NCBI RefSeq assembly: GCF_002234535.1
Contig: NZ_CP022521.1
Coordinates: 4,898,001 to 4,962,000 of the forward strand
Direction: 5' to 3'
Length of the DNA: 64,000 bases
From: Actinoalloteichus hoggarensis
Lineage (GTDB): Bacteria > Actinomycetota > Actinomycetes > Mycobacteriales > Pseudonocardiaceae
Shown: piece after piece, positions 26,674 through 36,308 of the stretch
Numbering within the stretch: position 1 is the first letter of the stretch
Layout: the number at the start of each line of letters is the position of its first letter
Position numbers and translations under genes: made by a program
The notes under the pieces: model-generated
The model's database searches: none
Told to the model about the DNA's origin: nothing
The model's input: only the letters and a program-made list of their open reading frames with translations

Positions 26674-27679
26674 ATGACCGGCGATGCCGCGGTCCCGACG
26701 TTCGACTCCGACGGGCTCGGCGGGCTGCGACGGTTCCCCCTCGCCCTCGGCGGCGCGGCGTTCGGGCGCGGCGCGACCGAGGCGGAGTCCTTCGCCCTGC
26801 TCGACGCCTTCGTCGGTGCGGTCGGCACCATGCTCGACACCCGCTCTCACTACGGCGCGGCGGTCGGGGGCTCGGATTCGATCATCGGCCGTCGGCTCCA
26901 TGCCCGCGGCCGGCGTGCCGACGTCGTGCTCACGGCGAAGGTCGGCGACCTTCCCGGCGGCGGCGCGGCCTCCGCCGCGCCCCTGCGCGCCTCGGTGGAG
27001 GCCGAGTTGGGCGGCTGCGCACCGATCACGTGGACCTGCTCTGCCTCGAAGACTTCGGGAACCCCGTGCATCCGCCGAATCCGGAGCACTCCGAGGGCCG
27101 GGCGGACCTCGAGAACCGGCGTGTCCCGCTGGAGGAACTGCTGGGCGCGGACGACGGACTCGTCCGTGCAGGCAAGGCGGGCCGGTTCGCGGTCGCCTTC
27201 ATGGCGGCCGACCGGGCGGCCTCGGCGATGAGGATCTCCGCTCGCGACGGCCTGGCCGCCTGCGTCGCGGTCCAGCCGTACGGGTACAGCCTTGTTCGGC
27301 GTCGGGTCGACGAGGTGGCCCTCGCCGAGGTGGTCGCCCGCCATGGGCTCGCCGTGCTGCCCTTCGATCCGATCCGGTCTCTCGGCTTCTGGACCGCCGA
27401 TCGACGCTTCGACGGAGTGAGTCCGAACGCACTGGTCGCGCGGGCCTGCCGACTCGCGACGGGTGGGGAGGGGAGGCGGTCGAGGCGTCGGCCGCCGTCG
27501 CGCGGGAACGCGGCGCGGACCTCGCCGCGGTGGCCCTGGCCTGGGTGCGTGCGTGGCCCGGCGTCGTCGCGCCGGTGGTGAACGCCCGCACCCGCGAGCG
27601 GCGTGGCGCGCTCCTGACCTCGGTCGACGTGACGCTGAGCAGCGACGAGACCGACCGCCTCGCCGCTGTCGGCGGCTGA
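26674..27679 (+). pseudogene. Aldo/keto reductase with two frameshifts
   Basis: A second reductase, clearly related to its neighbour (FPLALGGAAFGRGATEAESF, MLDTRSHYGAA, LTAKVGDLPGG). At about 27011 the frame shifts to LRTDHVDLLCLEDFGNP, AGKAGRFAVAFMAAD, CVAVQPYGYSLV, VLPFDPIRSLGFW; in a G-rich run at about 27465 it shifts again to EAVEASAAVARERGADLAA, VVAPVVNARTRERR and ends at 27679. ATG at 26674 has GGAGAGG upstream. The reading frames add up to a full ~330-residue reductase with two single-base losses. The usual tetrad Tyr is in SHYGAA and Lys in TAKVGD. Confidence 0.7.
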
Positions 27680-28281
27680 CCGGACCGGCGCGCGACCGAG
27701 TGTTCCGGGAACAGGCACCCGCGACGCGGCGGGCCCCACGTCTCTCTCGATCGACCGCCGATCGATGTCCGCAGGCACCCGCGCGCCGGGCGGGCTGGTT
27801 GTCATTCGGCCGTGTTCGTCTCGCACGCACTCGTTCGTCGGAGTGGGTACGGAACCGTCCCTCGGCACCGCGCGGCGAGAGGTGCGGGACTCACCGGGAT
27901 CGGCGGTGGAGGAATTCTTCGTCCCGGTCGCTCCCGGAACGTCCGACCCCGGTTCGCCGTGGGCACGGACCAGTCGTCGACCGCTCTGACCGGCGGCGAC
28001 GAGCCGGGACCGGAACCGAGGAGCCGCGCTGACGCCCGACGCCGAAACGGCATCGACAGTCCGCGAGGGAGGGCTTTCTCGTCCTCATCGGCCATCGGTA
28101 TAGCGCGGGCCGTCGACACGAGTCCTGTTCGGCCGGACAAAAGCCACCACTTCACACGGTTACTGGTGTTCACCCTTGCGGCGTAATGCAGAATGGGCAG
28201 CCGGGCGAGGCTGTCACAGGAGAGTGACCACGCTCCCCCAGGGTCCGTAGCCGTCCAACGAAGCGCAGCCGGAGTTGATCA
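27680..28281. other. Conservon upstream region
   Basis: About 600 bp without a convincing gene. It should carry the promoter of the conservon; GGAG lies 9 nt before the ATG at 28282. No RNA gene or clear operator found. Confidence 0.45.
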
Positions 28282-30951
28282 ATGACGCGAATTCCGACGC
28301 GGCTGGGCAGAGGCCGAACGATCCGGTCCCGAGTTCTGACGATCGCGCTCATTCCCAGCATCGCACTGCTCGTCCTGGGATTCGGCGCCGCCGGCTATCT
28401 GCTGCTGCAAGGCGACTCCGAGCGCCAGTGGTCGAACCTCGTCGAAGAGGCGATCGAACCGGAACTGCGCTTCATCACGACGTTGGAGGAGGAGCGCAGG
28501 CTGAGCCTGTTGCGGCTCGCGGGCGACGACGACTTCAGCGGCCTCGAACGACAGCGCCGGCAGGTCGACGACGTTCTCAATGAACGCCCCGAGCTCGAGG
28601 CACGACTCATCCGCGCGAATCCGGAGGCCATCGGCGCTGCGAGCGAGCGGTACAACGAGTCGTTGGAGCAGCTGCCCAGCATCCGGCAGGGCGTCGACGA
28701 CGGGACGATCCCGCAGCGGGAGGCCTACGCCTTCTACAACCAGCTGATCGACGTCAGCGGGCTCGTGCTCGACGGCATCGCGCAGACCGCGCGGGACCCC
28801 GAGGCGGCCAGCGCGAAGGCGACCGCGGCCGATCTGTTCGACCTGCTGGAGGGCATGTCGCGGTCCAACGCCCTCGGCGTCGGCGGGGTCGCCTCCGGCG
28901 GTATGTCGGTCCTGGACAGCCAGGAGTACCGCAGACAGGTCGACGCCTATCACGTCGGCGTCGACCAGGTGCTGCCCACGCTGACCCCCGAAGGCCAGGC
29001 CGCGCACGCCGAGCTGCTCGCGAGCGAGGCGTGGCATCGGCTCACCTCCGTCGAGAACGCCATCATCGATCGAGGCGCCTTCGCGGCGGACCCGCGGGAC
29101 GCCGGACTGCCGCTGAACGTCGACGCCTGGCAGGAGTCGGCCCGGGTGGTGTCCGAGTCGCTGTTGGACATCTGGATCGGACAGCATCAGCACGCGCAGG
29201 AGCTCGCCGCCGCGAGCAGTGAGCGCACCTTCGCGAACTCGCTCATCGCGGGCGTGCTGGTGCTCGCCGCCGCGATCGGCGCCATGCTGGTGGCCGCGCG
29301 GATGTCCAACCGGTTGATCAACAGGCTGCACCGACTGCGCGACGAGACCCTGAAGTCCGCCGAGGTCCGGCTGCCCGCGGTGATGGAACGGGTGCGCAAG
29401 GGCGAGGACATCTCCCCGGAGACCGATCTCCCGGCGACCGACCCCAGTTCGGACGAGATCGGCGAGGTCGCCGAGGCCTTCGACTCCGCTCAGCGCGCCG
29501 CCGTCGCGGCGGCCGTCCAGGAGGCCAGGACCCGGACCGGGATGAACGCGGTGTTCCTCAACATCGCCCACCGCAGCCAGGTCGTGGTGCGCCGCCAGCT
29601 GGAGGTGCTGGACGAGGCCGAGAGCAAGCAGGAGGACCCGCGTCACCTGGAACTGCTGTTCAAGCTCGACCACCTGGCGACTCGTGCCCGCCGCAACGCC
29701 GAGAACCTGGTGATCCTCGGCGGCGAGCGGCCGGGACGCCGCTGGCGCAACCCGGTGCCGCTCGATGAGATCGTCCGCAGTGCCGTGTCGGAGACCGAGG
29801 GCTACGCACGGGTGCACGCGCTCCGGCTGCCCGACGTGTCGATGCAGGGCGCCGTGGTGGCCGACCTCATCCACCTGCTCGCCGAGCTGGTGGACAACGC
29901 CACGTCGTTCTCGCCGCCGGACTCGCGGGTCGAGGTGCGCGGCAACCTCGTCGGCAAGGGCGTGGTGGTCGAGGTCGAGGATCAGGGCCTCGGCATTCCC
30001 GAGGAGGAACGCGAGCGGATCAACGCGACGCTGCACGATCCGCCGGACTTCGAGGTCATGACGCTGTCGGAACGGATGCGGCTCGGCCTGTTCGTGGTGG
30101 CCCAGCTGGCGCATCGCCACGGCGTCACCGTGACCCTCGCGGAGTCCGCGTACGGCGGGGTCCACGCGATCGTCCTGTTGCCGTCGACGCTGATGGCGGC
30201 GCGGCCGGCGGAGGACGACGGGGACGAGCGCGGCGAGCTGCCCCGGCGTCGAGTGCTGCCGGGCGGCGTGCCTCGGCAACGGCCCGATCGGCGGCCGAGG
30301 TACGAGCCGGACGACACCGAGACCATCGTGTCCACCGCGGCCGTCGTGTCGGACCCGGACCGCGCGGGCTCGGACCGGCCGGAGGCGGGCGGGGCGACCG
30401 AGGACGATCCCGCCGCGCGAACGCGATCGTCGGACCGGGTCGCGCCAGGACGTCGCGCGGCCGACGGGCCGCCGACCGGCCTATCCGCCGCGCCCGCCGC
30501 GCACGACGGATCGACGGGTACAAAGGAGACCGGGTCCCCACAGGCCTCGCCAGACCGGCCTGTGCCAGCAGTGTCCTCGGCCGAGCAGGGCGAGGCCCCG
30601 ACATCGGCCGTGCACTGGCCCGAGGAGGACATGTCGTCCGAGAAGCCGAATCCGCCGAGCCACTCACCCGATCCGCGACGTGCGGATCCCCTGCCGGTAC
30701 GCGGACCCGCGCCTGCGACGTCCCAGTCGCCGACGCCTCCGTCGCCGACGGACCGCCGAGCCCCGCTGCCGCGCAGGCGGAAGCAGCGCAACCTCGCGCC
30801 GCAGCTGAGCGGCGAGATCCGAGCCCCCGGTGCGGCCACGCCGACCGACGTGCGCCCCGCGCGGTCCCCCGAGGAGGCACGGGCCGCGATGTCGGCGTTC
30901 GTCCGAGGCAGCAAAGAGGGCCGCGACAACCAGACCAACCCCGATCTGTGA
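28282..30951 (+). CDS. cvnA: Conservon sensor histidine kinase-like protein CvnA
   Basis: An 889-residue membrane sensor. Two helices (~18-42 VLTIALIPSIALLVLGFG and ~313-335 LIAGVLVLAAAIGAMLVAA) bracket an extracytoplasmic nitrate/nitrite-sensor-like helical domain. The cytoplasmic part has a HAMP-like linker, a helical region with FLNIAHRSQVVVRRQLE and an ATPase domain: N-box ELVDNATSFSPP, G1 VEDQGLGIP, then RLGLFVVAQLAHRHGV. Residues ~640-889 are a disordered Pro/Ala/Asp-rich tail ending in SKEGRDNQTNPDL. In Streptomyces conservons CvnA with CvnB-D forms a GPCR-like membrane complex. ATG 28282 follows GGAG. First of four tightly packed genes. Confidence 0.93.
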   Translation: MTRIPTRLGRGRTIRSRVLTIALIPSIALLVLGFGAAGYLLLQGDSERQWSNLVEEAIEPELRFITTLEEERRLSLLRLAGDDDFSGLERQRRQVDDVLNERPELEARLIRANPEAIGAASERYNESLEQLPSIRQGVDDGTIPQREAYAFYNQLIDVSGLVLDGIAQTARDPEAASAKATAADLFDLLEGMSRSNALGVGGVASGGMSVLDSQEYRRQVDAYHVGVDQVLPTLTPEGQAAHAELLASEAWHRLTSVENAIIDRGAFAADPRDAGLPLNVDAWQESARVVSESLLDIWIGQHQHAQELAAASSERTFANSLIAGVLVLAAAIGAMLVAARMSNRLINRLHRLRDETLKSAEVRLPAVMERVRKGEDISPETDLPATDPSSDEIGEVAEAFDSAQRAAVAAAVQEARTRTGMNAVFLNIAHRSQVVVRRQLEVLDEAESKQEDPRHLELLFKLDHLATRARRNAENLVILGGERPGRRWRNPVPLDEIVRSAVSETEGYARVHALRLPDVSMQGAVVADLIHLLAELVDNATSFSPPDSRVEVRGNLVGKGVVVEVEDQGLGIPEEERERINATLHDPPDFEVMTLSERMRLGLFVVAQLAHRHGVTVTLAESAYGGVHAIVLLPSTLMAARPAEDDGDERGELPRRRVLPGGVPRQRPDRRPRYEPDDTETIVSTAAVVSDPDRAGSDRPEAGGATEDDPAARTRSSDRVAPGRRAADGPPTGLSAAPAAHDGSTGTKETGSPQASPDRPVPAVSSAEQGEAPTSAVHWPEEDMSSEKPNPPSHSPDPRRADPLPVRGPAPATSQSPTPPSPTDRRAPLPRRRKQRNLAPQLSGEIRAPGAATPTDVRPARSPEEARAAMSAFVRGSKEGRDNQTNPDL

Positions 30952-30983
30952 ACGGGCCGATGAAGAAAGCGGACGAGGACACG

Positions 30984-31412
30984 ATGGTCAAACCCGAGAC
31001 GAACGATCTGGACTGGCTGCTGGACGACCTGGTCAAGCGGCTGGTGGGCGCCGAGCAGGCGGTGGTGCTGTCCGCCGACGGACTGCTCATCGGACGCTCG
31101 CAGAACCTGTCGCGCGAGGACGGCGAGCATCTCTCGGCGATGGCGTCGGCCTTCCAGAGCCTGGCACGCGGGGTGGGCAGCCACTTCGACAAGGGGCAGG
31201 TCCGGCAGACCGTCGTCGAGCTCGACCGCGCCTACCTGGTCGTGACCGCCGCGGGCGACGGCGCCTGCCTTGCCCTGCTCGCCGCCGACACCGCGGACAT
31301 GGGCATGGTGGCCTACGAGATGAACGTGATGGTGCAGCAGGTCGGCACGAATCTCACGGCGAGTCCACGCCGCGACGCCCTGGAGGATCTACAGCCTGAC
31401 CCGACGCCGTGA
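30984..31412 (+). CDS. cvnB: Conservon roadblock/LC7 protein CvnB
   Basis: A 142-residue roadblock/LC7 domain protein: DLDWLLDDLVKRLVGAEQAV, LSADGLLIGRSQNL, LDRAYLVVTAAGDGACLALLA. In conservons it acts with the CvnD GTPase, probably as a regulator of its nucleotide state. ATG at 30984 is preceded by GACGAGGAC; an ATG at 30960 and a GTG at 30948 that overlaps the cvnA stop are alternatives. The stop overlaps the cvnC start. Confidence 0.9.
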   Translation: MVKPETNDLDWLLDDLVKRLVGAEQAVVLSADGLLIGRSQNLSREDGEHLSAMASAFQSLARGVGSHFDKGQVRQTVVELDRAYLVVTAAGDGACLALLAADTADMGMVAYEMNVMVQQVGTNLTASPRRDALEDLQPDPTP

Positions 31413-31786
31413 TCATGGACGGGAGCGAGTCCTGGTTCGACGAGGAGGCCGGTCCGTTGGTCCGGCCCTTCGCGATGACCCGCGGCCGTGCGCCGAGCGG
31501 TCGCCACGAGCTGAATATGATCACCTTGGTGGTCGCGATCAAGCCGGACTCCGATGCCGTCACCCTCGATCGGGAGTCCGCCGAGATCGTGCGGATGTGC
31601 CAACGACGTCCGCTGTCGATCGCCGAGATCGCCGCCAGGCTCGACGTGCTCCTGGCGGTGGCGAAGGTGTTGATCGGCGATCTGATCGACCATGACTTCC
31701 TGATCTTCCAGGACCCTCCGCCCCCGGTGGAGACCCCCGACATGGACCTACTCCAGGCGGTACTGAATGGCCTCCGTGACCTCTGA
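31409..31786 (+). CDS. cvnC: Conservon DUF742 protein CvnC
   Basis: A 125-residue DUF742 protein with a winged-helix-like core: ESWFDEEAGPLVRPFAMTRG, then IVRMCQRRPLSIAEIAARLD and VAKVLIGDLIDHDFLIFQ. GTG at 31409 overlaps the cvnB stop (GTGA); ATG at 31415 is a close alternative. Conserved third gene of conservons; likely an adaptor between kinase-like and GTPase parts. It overlaps cvnD by 20 nt. Confidence 0.9.
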   Translation: MIMDGSESWFDEEAGPLVRPFAMTRGRAPSGRHELNMITLVVAIKPDSDAVTLDRESAEIVRMCQRRPLSIAEIAARLDVLLAVAKVLIGDLIDHDFLIFQDPPPPVETPDMDLLQAVLNGLRDL

Positions 31787-32369
31787 CAGACCTCCATCCT
31801 CGACCATCGGCGTGACCTCGGCGAAACTCCTGATCGCCGGCGGCTTCGGGGTCGGCAAGACGACGATGGTCGGCTCGGTCAGCGAGATCTCACCGCTGCG
31901 TACCGAGGAGAACCTCACCGAGATGAGCGTCGGCACCGACGACCTGTCCGGTGTGGAGGGCAAGTCCACCACCACCGTGGCTCTCGACTTCGGTCGCATC
32001 ACCATCAACCCGTCACTGATCCTCTACCTGTTCGGCACCCCGGGCCAGGATCGGTTCTGGTTCATGTGGAAGGAGCTGGCCATGGGCGCCCTGGGCGCCG
32101 TGGTGCTCGCCGACACGCGACGGCTGGACACCTGCTTCCCGGCGGTGGACTTCTTCGAGCGCAACCGCATTCCCTTCATCATCGGCGTCAACTGCTTCGA
32201 CGACGCCGACGTCTACACCGACGAGGAGGTTCGGGACGCGTTGGACCTCGATCCCGGCATCCCCGTCCAGCTGTGCGACGCCCGCGAGCGCGAATCCGGC
32301 AAGCAGGTGCTCACCACGCTCATGGAGCACGTCGTGGACACCGCCAGGCGGTCCATCGCCGTCCGCTGA
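31767..32369 (+). CDS. cvnD: Conservon GTPase CvnD
   Basis: A 200-residue small GTP-binding protein. P-loop GGFGVGKTT (~25-33), switch region SVGTDDL, G3 LFGTPGQDRF (Gln-Asp retained) and G4 GVNCFDD in place of NKxD. Such GTPases resemble MglA/Ras-type switches and associate with the inner membrane through CvnA-C. The start overlaps cvnC by 20 nt, an unusually long coupling in this operon. No clear terminator directly follows. Confidence 0.92.
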   Translation: MASVTSDRPPSSTIGVTSAKLLIAGGFGVGKTTMVGSVSEISPLRTEENLTEMSVGTDDLSGVEGKSTTTVALDFGRITINPSLILYLFGTPGQDRFWFMWKELAMGALGAVVLADTRRLDTCFPAVDFFERNRIPFIIGVNCFDDADVYTDEEVRDALDLDPGIPVQLCDARERESGKQVLTTLMEHVVDTARRSIAVR

Positions 32370-32931
32370 GGCGGGGGCGCCTGCCGCCGCGGCATGCGGG
32401 CCGCCGATTCGATCCGCTGACGACGACCGTGCGGCTCCTCGATCTCGCGGCCCCGAACGGGGTCGAGGAGTCGGCCATCGGACACGGCACGCCTGGCCCG
32501 ATGGGCCGCCGATCAGCGCCGACGGGGTCGCCGCCTGCGCGAAGCCGGGGTGACGCAGTGCCGTCGACCACACTCGCCACCACGCCGGCGACCGAGGAGC
32601 GTCCGACCGAGACGGCGTCGGGAGCAGGCCGCGGCGAGGAATGTGACGAGTTGGCCGCCGGGGCCGTCGTCAGCGGGTCGAATCGGTCGGCGACGTGGCC
32701 CGCGGCGGCGCTCGACGCTGTGACTCACCGACATCGTCGGCGCGACAGGGGTCCAGCCGCGCCGCGACGCCGGTGGTCTGACAGGCACAGAGGACGAACC
32801 GGAGCGCGTCCGACCGCCCCGGGCCGAGCACGGCGGCCGTCCCAGGGCCCGGCGCTCTCGGGCGGCCGACCACGGCGAGCGGCGTCGGCGTGAACACGCC
32901 GGCGGCCTCGATCGCGTGCCGTCGGGGGGGA
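32370..32931. other. Gene-free stretch after the conservon
   Basis: About 560 bp. Frames on both strands lack codon bias or domains. Nothing recognisable; no cytochrome P450 follows directly, in contrast to some conservons. Confidence 0.45.
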
Positions 32932-33933
32932 TCAGGCGTCGGTTCCGTACTCGGCCACCAGCTCGGCCTCCCGTTCCGGGCTGAGGCCGAGGAGGAGCGG
33001 CACCTCGGCGTTCCGCCCCCGAAGCCAGGTCAGCGTGTCCCGGGCCGTCTCGCCGATCGGGCGGTGTCGCAGCCCTGCCTCGGCCGCCGCCGAGGAGTCG
33101 ATCCCGAAGAAGCCGCGCATGGTCGCCTCGGCGGGCGGCAGCCACAGCGGCAGGTCGAACCAGGGGCGCACCTCCTCGGCGGCCAGCTGCTCCTCGGTCA
33201 ACTGGACGGGCCGTAGCGGAGTGTCGACCGCCTCCGCGACGGCGTCGAGGAGGTCGGCGAACCGCACGGGTGCCGCGGCGGCGTTGAAGACGCCACGCAC
33301 CCGGGTGGCGCCGAGCACGACCAGCCATCGGGCGAGGTCACGGGCGTCGATGTACTGGACGGGCGTGTCCAGGACCGGCGGCACGAGGTGCGGTCCGGGC
33401 GTGCTCAGTCGCGACACCCAGTACGTGAACCGGTCGCTGGGATCGTGCGGGCCGGCGATGATCGCCGGACGGACGATCGTGTGGCTCTCGAACAGCGCGG
33501 CGACTCGCCGCTCACACAGTGCTTTGAGCGCCCCGTAGGAGTCGCCGTCGACTTCGGCGGGAACCGGCCCCTCGATCGTCGCGAGCGGGGCGTCCTCGGT
33601 GATGCCCGGCTCGGGGAAGCCGTCGTAGACCGAGATCGTGGAGATGAAGACGTAGTGGCCGCAGTGGCCCGCGAGGTGCTCGGCGCTGCGGGTGATCTGC
33701 TCGGGGTGCGACGCCGTCAGGTCGTAGACCACGTCCCACTCGTGCCCCGCGAGCGCGGTGACGTCGGAGTCCCGGTCACCACGCAGTCGGGCCGATGACG
33801 CGAACAGATCCGGATTGGTGACGCCGCGATTGAACAGCGTCACCTCCCAGCCGTCGTCGATCAGTTCCGTCACCAGGTGAATTCCCAGGAATTCCGTTCC
33901 GCCCAGGACCAAAGCCTTCGATCGCCCGCCCAT
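32932..33933 (-). CDS. NAD-dependent epimerase/dehydratase-like protein
   Basis: A 333-residue extended short-chain dehydrogenase. The Rossmann motif is VLGGTEFLGIHLV (~9-21) with GGTEFLG in place of GxxGxxG, as in the mRNA-binding-like/isoflavone-reductase group. Strand 4 reads DVVYDLTAS and the active-site region is FISTISVYD, giving Ser-Thr and Tyr; the downstream Lys lies in YGALKALCE, an intact YxxxK. Substrate unknown. ATG at 33933 lacks a strong Shine-Dalgarno. Confidence 0.82.
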   Translation of the reverse strand: MGGRSKALVLGGTEFLGIHLVTELIDDGWEVTLFNRGVTNPDLFASSARLRGDRDSDVTALAGHEWDVVYDLTASHPEQITRSAEHLAGHCGHYVFISTISVYDGFPEPGITEDAPLATIEGPVPAEVDGDSYGALKALCERRVAALFESHTIVRPAIIAGPHDPSDRFTYWVSRLSTPGPHLVPPVLDTPVQYIDARDLARWLVVLGATRVRGVFNAAAAPVRFADLLDAVAEAVDTPLRPVQLTEEQLAAEEVRPWFDLPLWLPPAEATMRGFFGIDSSAAAEAGLRHRPIGETARDTLTWLRGRNAEVPLLLGLSPEREAELVAEYGTDA

Positions 33934-34081
33934 AAGACGATCGTGGCGGCTCCCCTCCTCATCCGCACGAGCACCGCAGACAGTGAGACGCTGGTCACCA
34001 TCCCGTCGTGACGATGGCCCGTCGGCGCGGTCCGCGGTGGAGGGAGCGGGCGGCGACCACGCCGACAGGTCCGCGCACCCG

Positions 34082-34312
34082 TCACCAGATCGTCCGGCAG
34101 GAGACGTCATCCACGATGCCGTCCCCGTCGAGATCACGACAGACCACCGCGCCCCGCTCGAGACTGTGGGTCGGACCGCTGGTCATCGCGACGAGTCCGA
34201 TGATCAACGTCCAGATCGTGAGCAGCACGACGAGGAACCGGTGCACGCACCACCATCGTCGGCACGGGTCCCGGTGCGGACAATACGGATGTCCGTTGAC
34301 GTCGTGAGCCAT
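34082..34312 (-). CDS. Small membrane protein with a Ca-loop-like tail
   Basis: A 76-residue protein. Residues ~1-26 are basic and hold CPHRDPCRRWWC; a membrane helix follows at ~27-46 (LVVLLTIWTLIIGLVAMTS). The positive N side predicts an outside C terminus, which contains CRDLDGDGIVDDVSC, an EF-hand/dockerin-like calcium loop between two cysteines. ATG 34312 has no clear Shine-Dalgarno; a longer start at 34405 would add Arg-rich residues. Function unknown. Codon use is acceptable but the gene is short, so this is a moderate call. Confidence 0.5.
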   Translation of the reverse strand: MAHDVNGHPYCPHRDPCRRWWCVHRFLVVLLTIWTLIIGLVAMTSGPTHSLERGAVVCRDLDGDGIVDDVSCRTIW

Positions 34313-35120
34313 GAGATCGCTGCTTCGCGGAATCGACGGATCATGGCGGCCCGACGCGGGCGGGTGATTCTCGCGGCGCGACGCTGCGCACCACCACCGG
34401 GTCACCTGGGAATCGCGTCAACACTAGCAGCAGGAGACCGAGCCGGACGGTCTCCGCGTCAGCACGTGACAGAACAGCTCGATCGGGGGAACCGGTCCGG
34501 CGGGCCGTCCCCGCCCGACGTCATGCCCGTCTACAAAGGACTGCAGCCGGCGGCCCGTCGCCGGGCGGCTCGTGGATCGTCGCAGGTCACCAGGTCCGAC
34601 CGGGCGGCAGGCATGACGCCGTGGCCACGGCTGTCGACGGCCCGCCGCCACGGCGCCTCGACGACGCGCGTCGGCCGGGATCCGCGCGACGACGTCGTCG
34701 AGTCCACATCGGATCGACAGGCGGGAGCGATCGCGACGCGGAATCGTCGACGGCACGAAATTCACCGCACCGGCACGATCTCCACGGTTTCCGCCGCCGA
34801 CGACGGGAATCGATCACGCGAGTCGGGTCGGATTCCCCGCCGTGCGCCCGGTCGCCCGTCATACGCCCGACCGCGATCGTCGTTCGCGTCGGAACCGCGT
34901 GCCCACGGCCCGAGATCGTGTGTGCCCCACGGCGGCGGACCGGCCGCCGCCGAACAGGTGGAGACGTCGTCGAGCGTCGTCCGACGGCCGCTCCCGAAGC
35001 AGCGGCCGGGCCTTGGGCCTGCGAGCACCGTCGCGGCCGCGTACCGAGCTCGCGATGCGTCCCCGCGGCCGCCGGGCCGACCGCCCGGCTGCGCGGTCGG
35101 CCGTCGCAGGCGGCACCAGA
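34313..35120. other. Gene-free stretch
   Basis: About 800 bp between the small membrane gene and the P450. Several open frames exist, but all are Arg/Pro/Ser-rich without domain or codon support. Nothing recognisable found. Confidence 0.45.
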
Positions 35121-36308
35121 TCACCAGGTGACGGGGAGGGCGGTGAGGCCGCCCGCGAGGATGTCGCGATCGATGCGCAGCTCTTCGACGGGAACGGCCA
35201 GCCGCAGCGTGGGGAACCGCGGGATCAGCAGGCCGAGGACGGCCTGTAGTTCGAGGCGTGCCAGCGCCGTGCCGATGCAGTAGTGGATGCCGTGCCCGAA
35301 GGCGAGGTGGGAGGCGGCCTGGCGAGTGACGTCCAGCCGGTCGGGGTCGACGAAGACCGTGTCGTCATGGTTGGCGGCGCCGGTGTCGAGCAGGACGAGT
35401 TCCCCGGCTCGGATCGTGATGTCCGCGATGTCGACGTCGGTGTGGGCGTAGCGGGCGATTCCGTCGCCGCCCTTGTCCATTCCCCGCAGGATCTCCTCCA
35501 CCGCCGCCGGGATGAGGGCGGGTTCGGCCAGCAGCAGTCCCCATTGCGCGGGGTGGGACAGCAGGGTGAGGACGCCGAGGCCGATGGCCATCACGGTGGC
35601 CTCGCCGCCGAACAGCAGGGTCATGGACAACACCGCGACGGCCTCGTCGTCGAGTTCGACGCCGTCGACCGGCTCGGCGGCGCAGAGTCGGGAGATGACG
35701 TCGTCGGCAGGCTCACGACGCTTGCGGGCGACCAGCTCCCGGCCGTAGTCGACGAGCCGTGCGAAGCCCTGCTCGGAGTGGTCGCGGTCCTTCACATAGC
35801 CGGCGGCGTGAGTCCAGGCCTGGAACCGTTCGCGGTCGGCGACCGGCACGCCGAGCACCTCGGCGATCACTCTGCCGGGCAGCGGCTGCGCCAAGGCCGT
35901 GTTGAGGTCCGCCGGTCGCCGCCGTGTGGCCAGCTCATCGAGCAGTTCGGCGGCGATCTCCTCCACTCGCGGCCGCCAGGACCGGACGCGACCGGGTGCC
36001 AGCTGTGGGCGCAGCAGCGTGCGCATCCGGAGATGGTCGGCCTTCTCGGTCTCGTGGCTGCCGCGAAGCCTGCCCAGCATGGCGGCCTCACCGGTGCGCG
36101 CGGCGTTGTCCGGGTCCGGATGCGACCTGCCCAGGCGGGGATCCTCCAGCAGCTGCCGTACCTCCCGATAGCCGGTGACCCGCCACGCGGCGCTCCCCGA
36201 GGCGGTGCGCACCCGGTGGACGGGGCTCAGGCGTTGCAGCTGCCGGAGTATCGGGTCCACGTGGAGCGGCCGAGCGTCTTCGATGGACAACTGGACAGGG
36301 GCCGTCAC
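35121..36308 (-). CDS. Cytochrome P450
   Basis: A 395-residue class I bacterial P450 mono-oxygenase. The heme loop is FGHGIHYCIG with the thiolate Cys; the K helix has EEILR (ExxR), and the I helix reads LLFGGEATVMAIG, an acid-Ala-Thr oxygen-activation motif. Substrate unknown. GTG at 36308 follows AAGGAG by ~6 nt; upstream extensions are Arg-rich and unlikely. No ferredoxin or reductase gene is adjacent. It is 2.7 kb from a conservon, and conservons often have associated P450s, but the opposite strand and intervening genes make a link uncertain. Confidence 0.92.
   Translation of the reverse strand: MTAPVQLSIEDARPLHVDPILRQLQRLSPVHRVRTASGSAAWRVTGYREVRQLLEDPRLGRSHPDPDNAARTGEAAMLGRLRGSHETEKADHLRMRTLLRPQLAPGRVRSWRPRVEEIAAELLDELATRRRPADLNTALAQPLPGRVIAEVLGVPVADRERFQAWTHAAGYVKDRDHSEQGFARLVDYGRELVARKRREPADDVISRLCAAEPVDGVELDDEAVAVLSMTLLFGGEATVMAIGLGVLTLLSHPAQWGLLLAEPALIPAAVEEILRGMDKGGDGIARYAHTDVDIADITIRAGELVLLDTGAANHDDTVFVDPDRLDVTRQAASHLAFGHGIHYCIGTALARLELQAVLGLLIPRFPTLRLAVPVEELRIDRDILAGGLTALPVTW

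Noticed and set aside
32370-32931. Additional conservon gene after cvnD
   Set aside because: The frames there lack codon bias and resemble neither a P450 nor other conservon-associated proteins.
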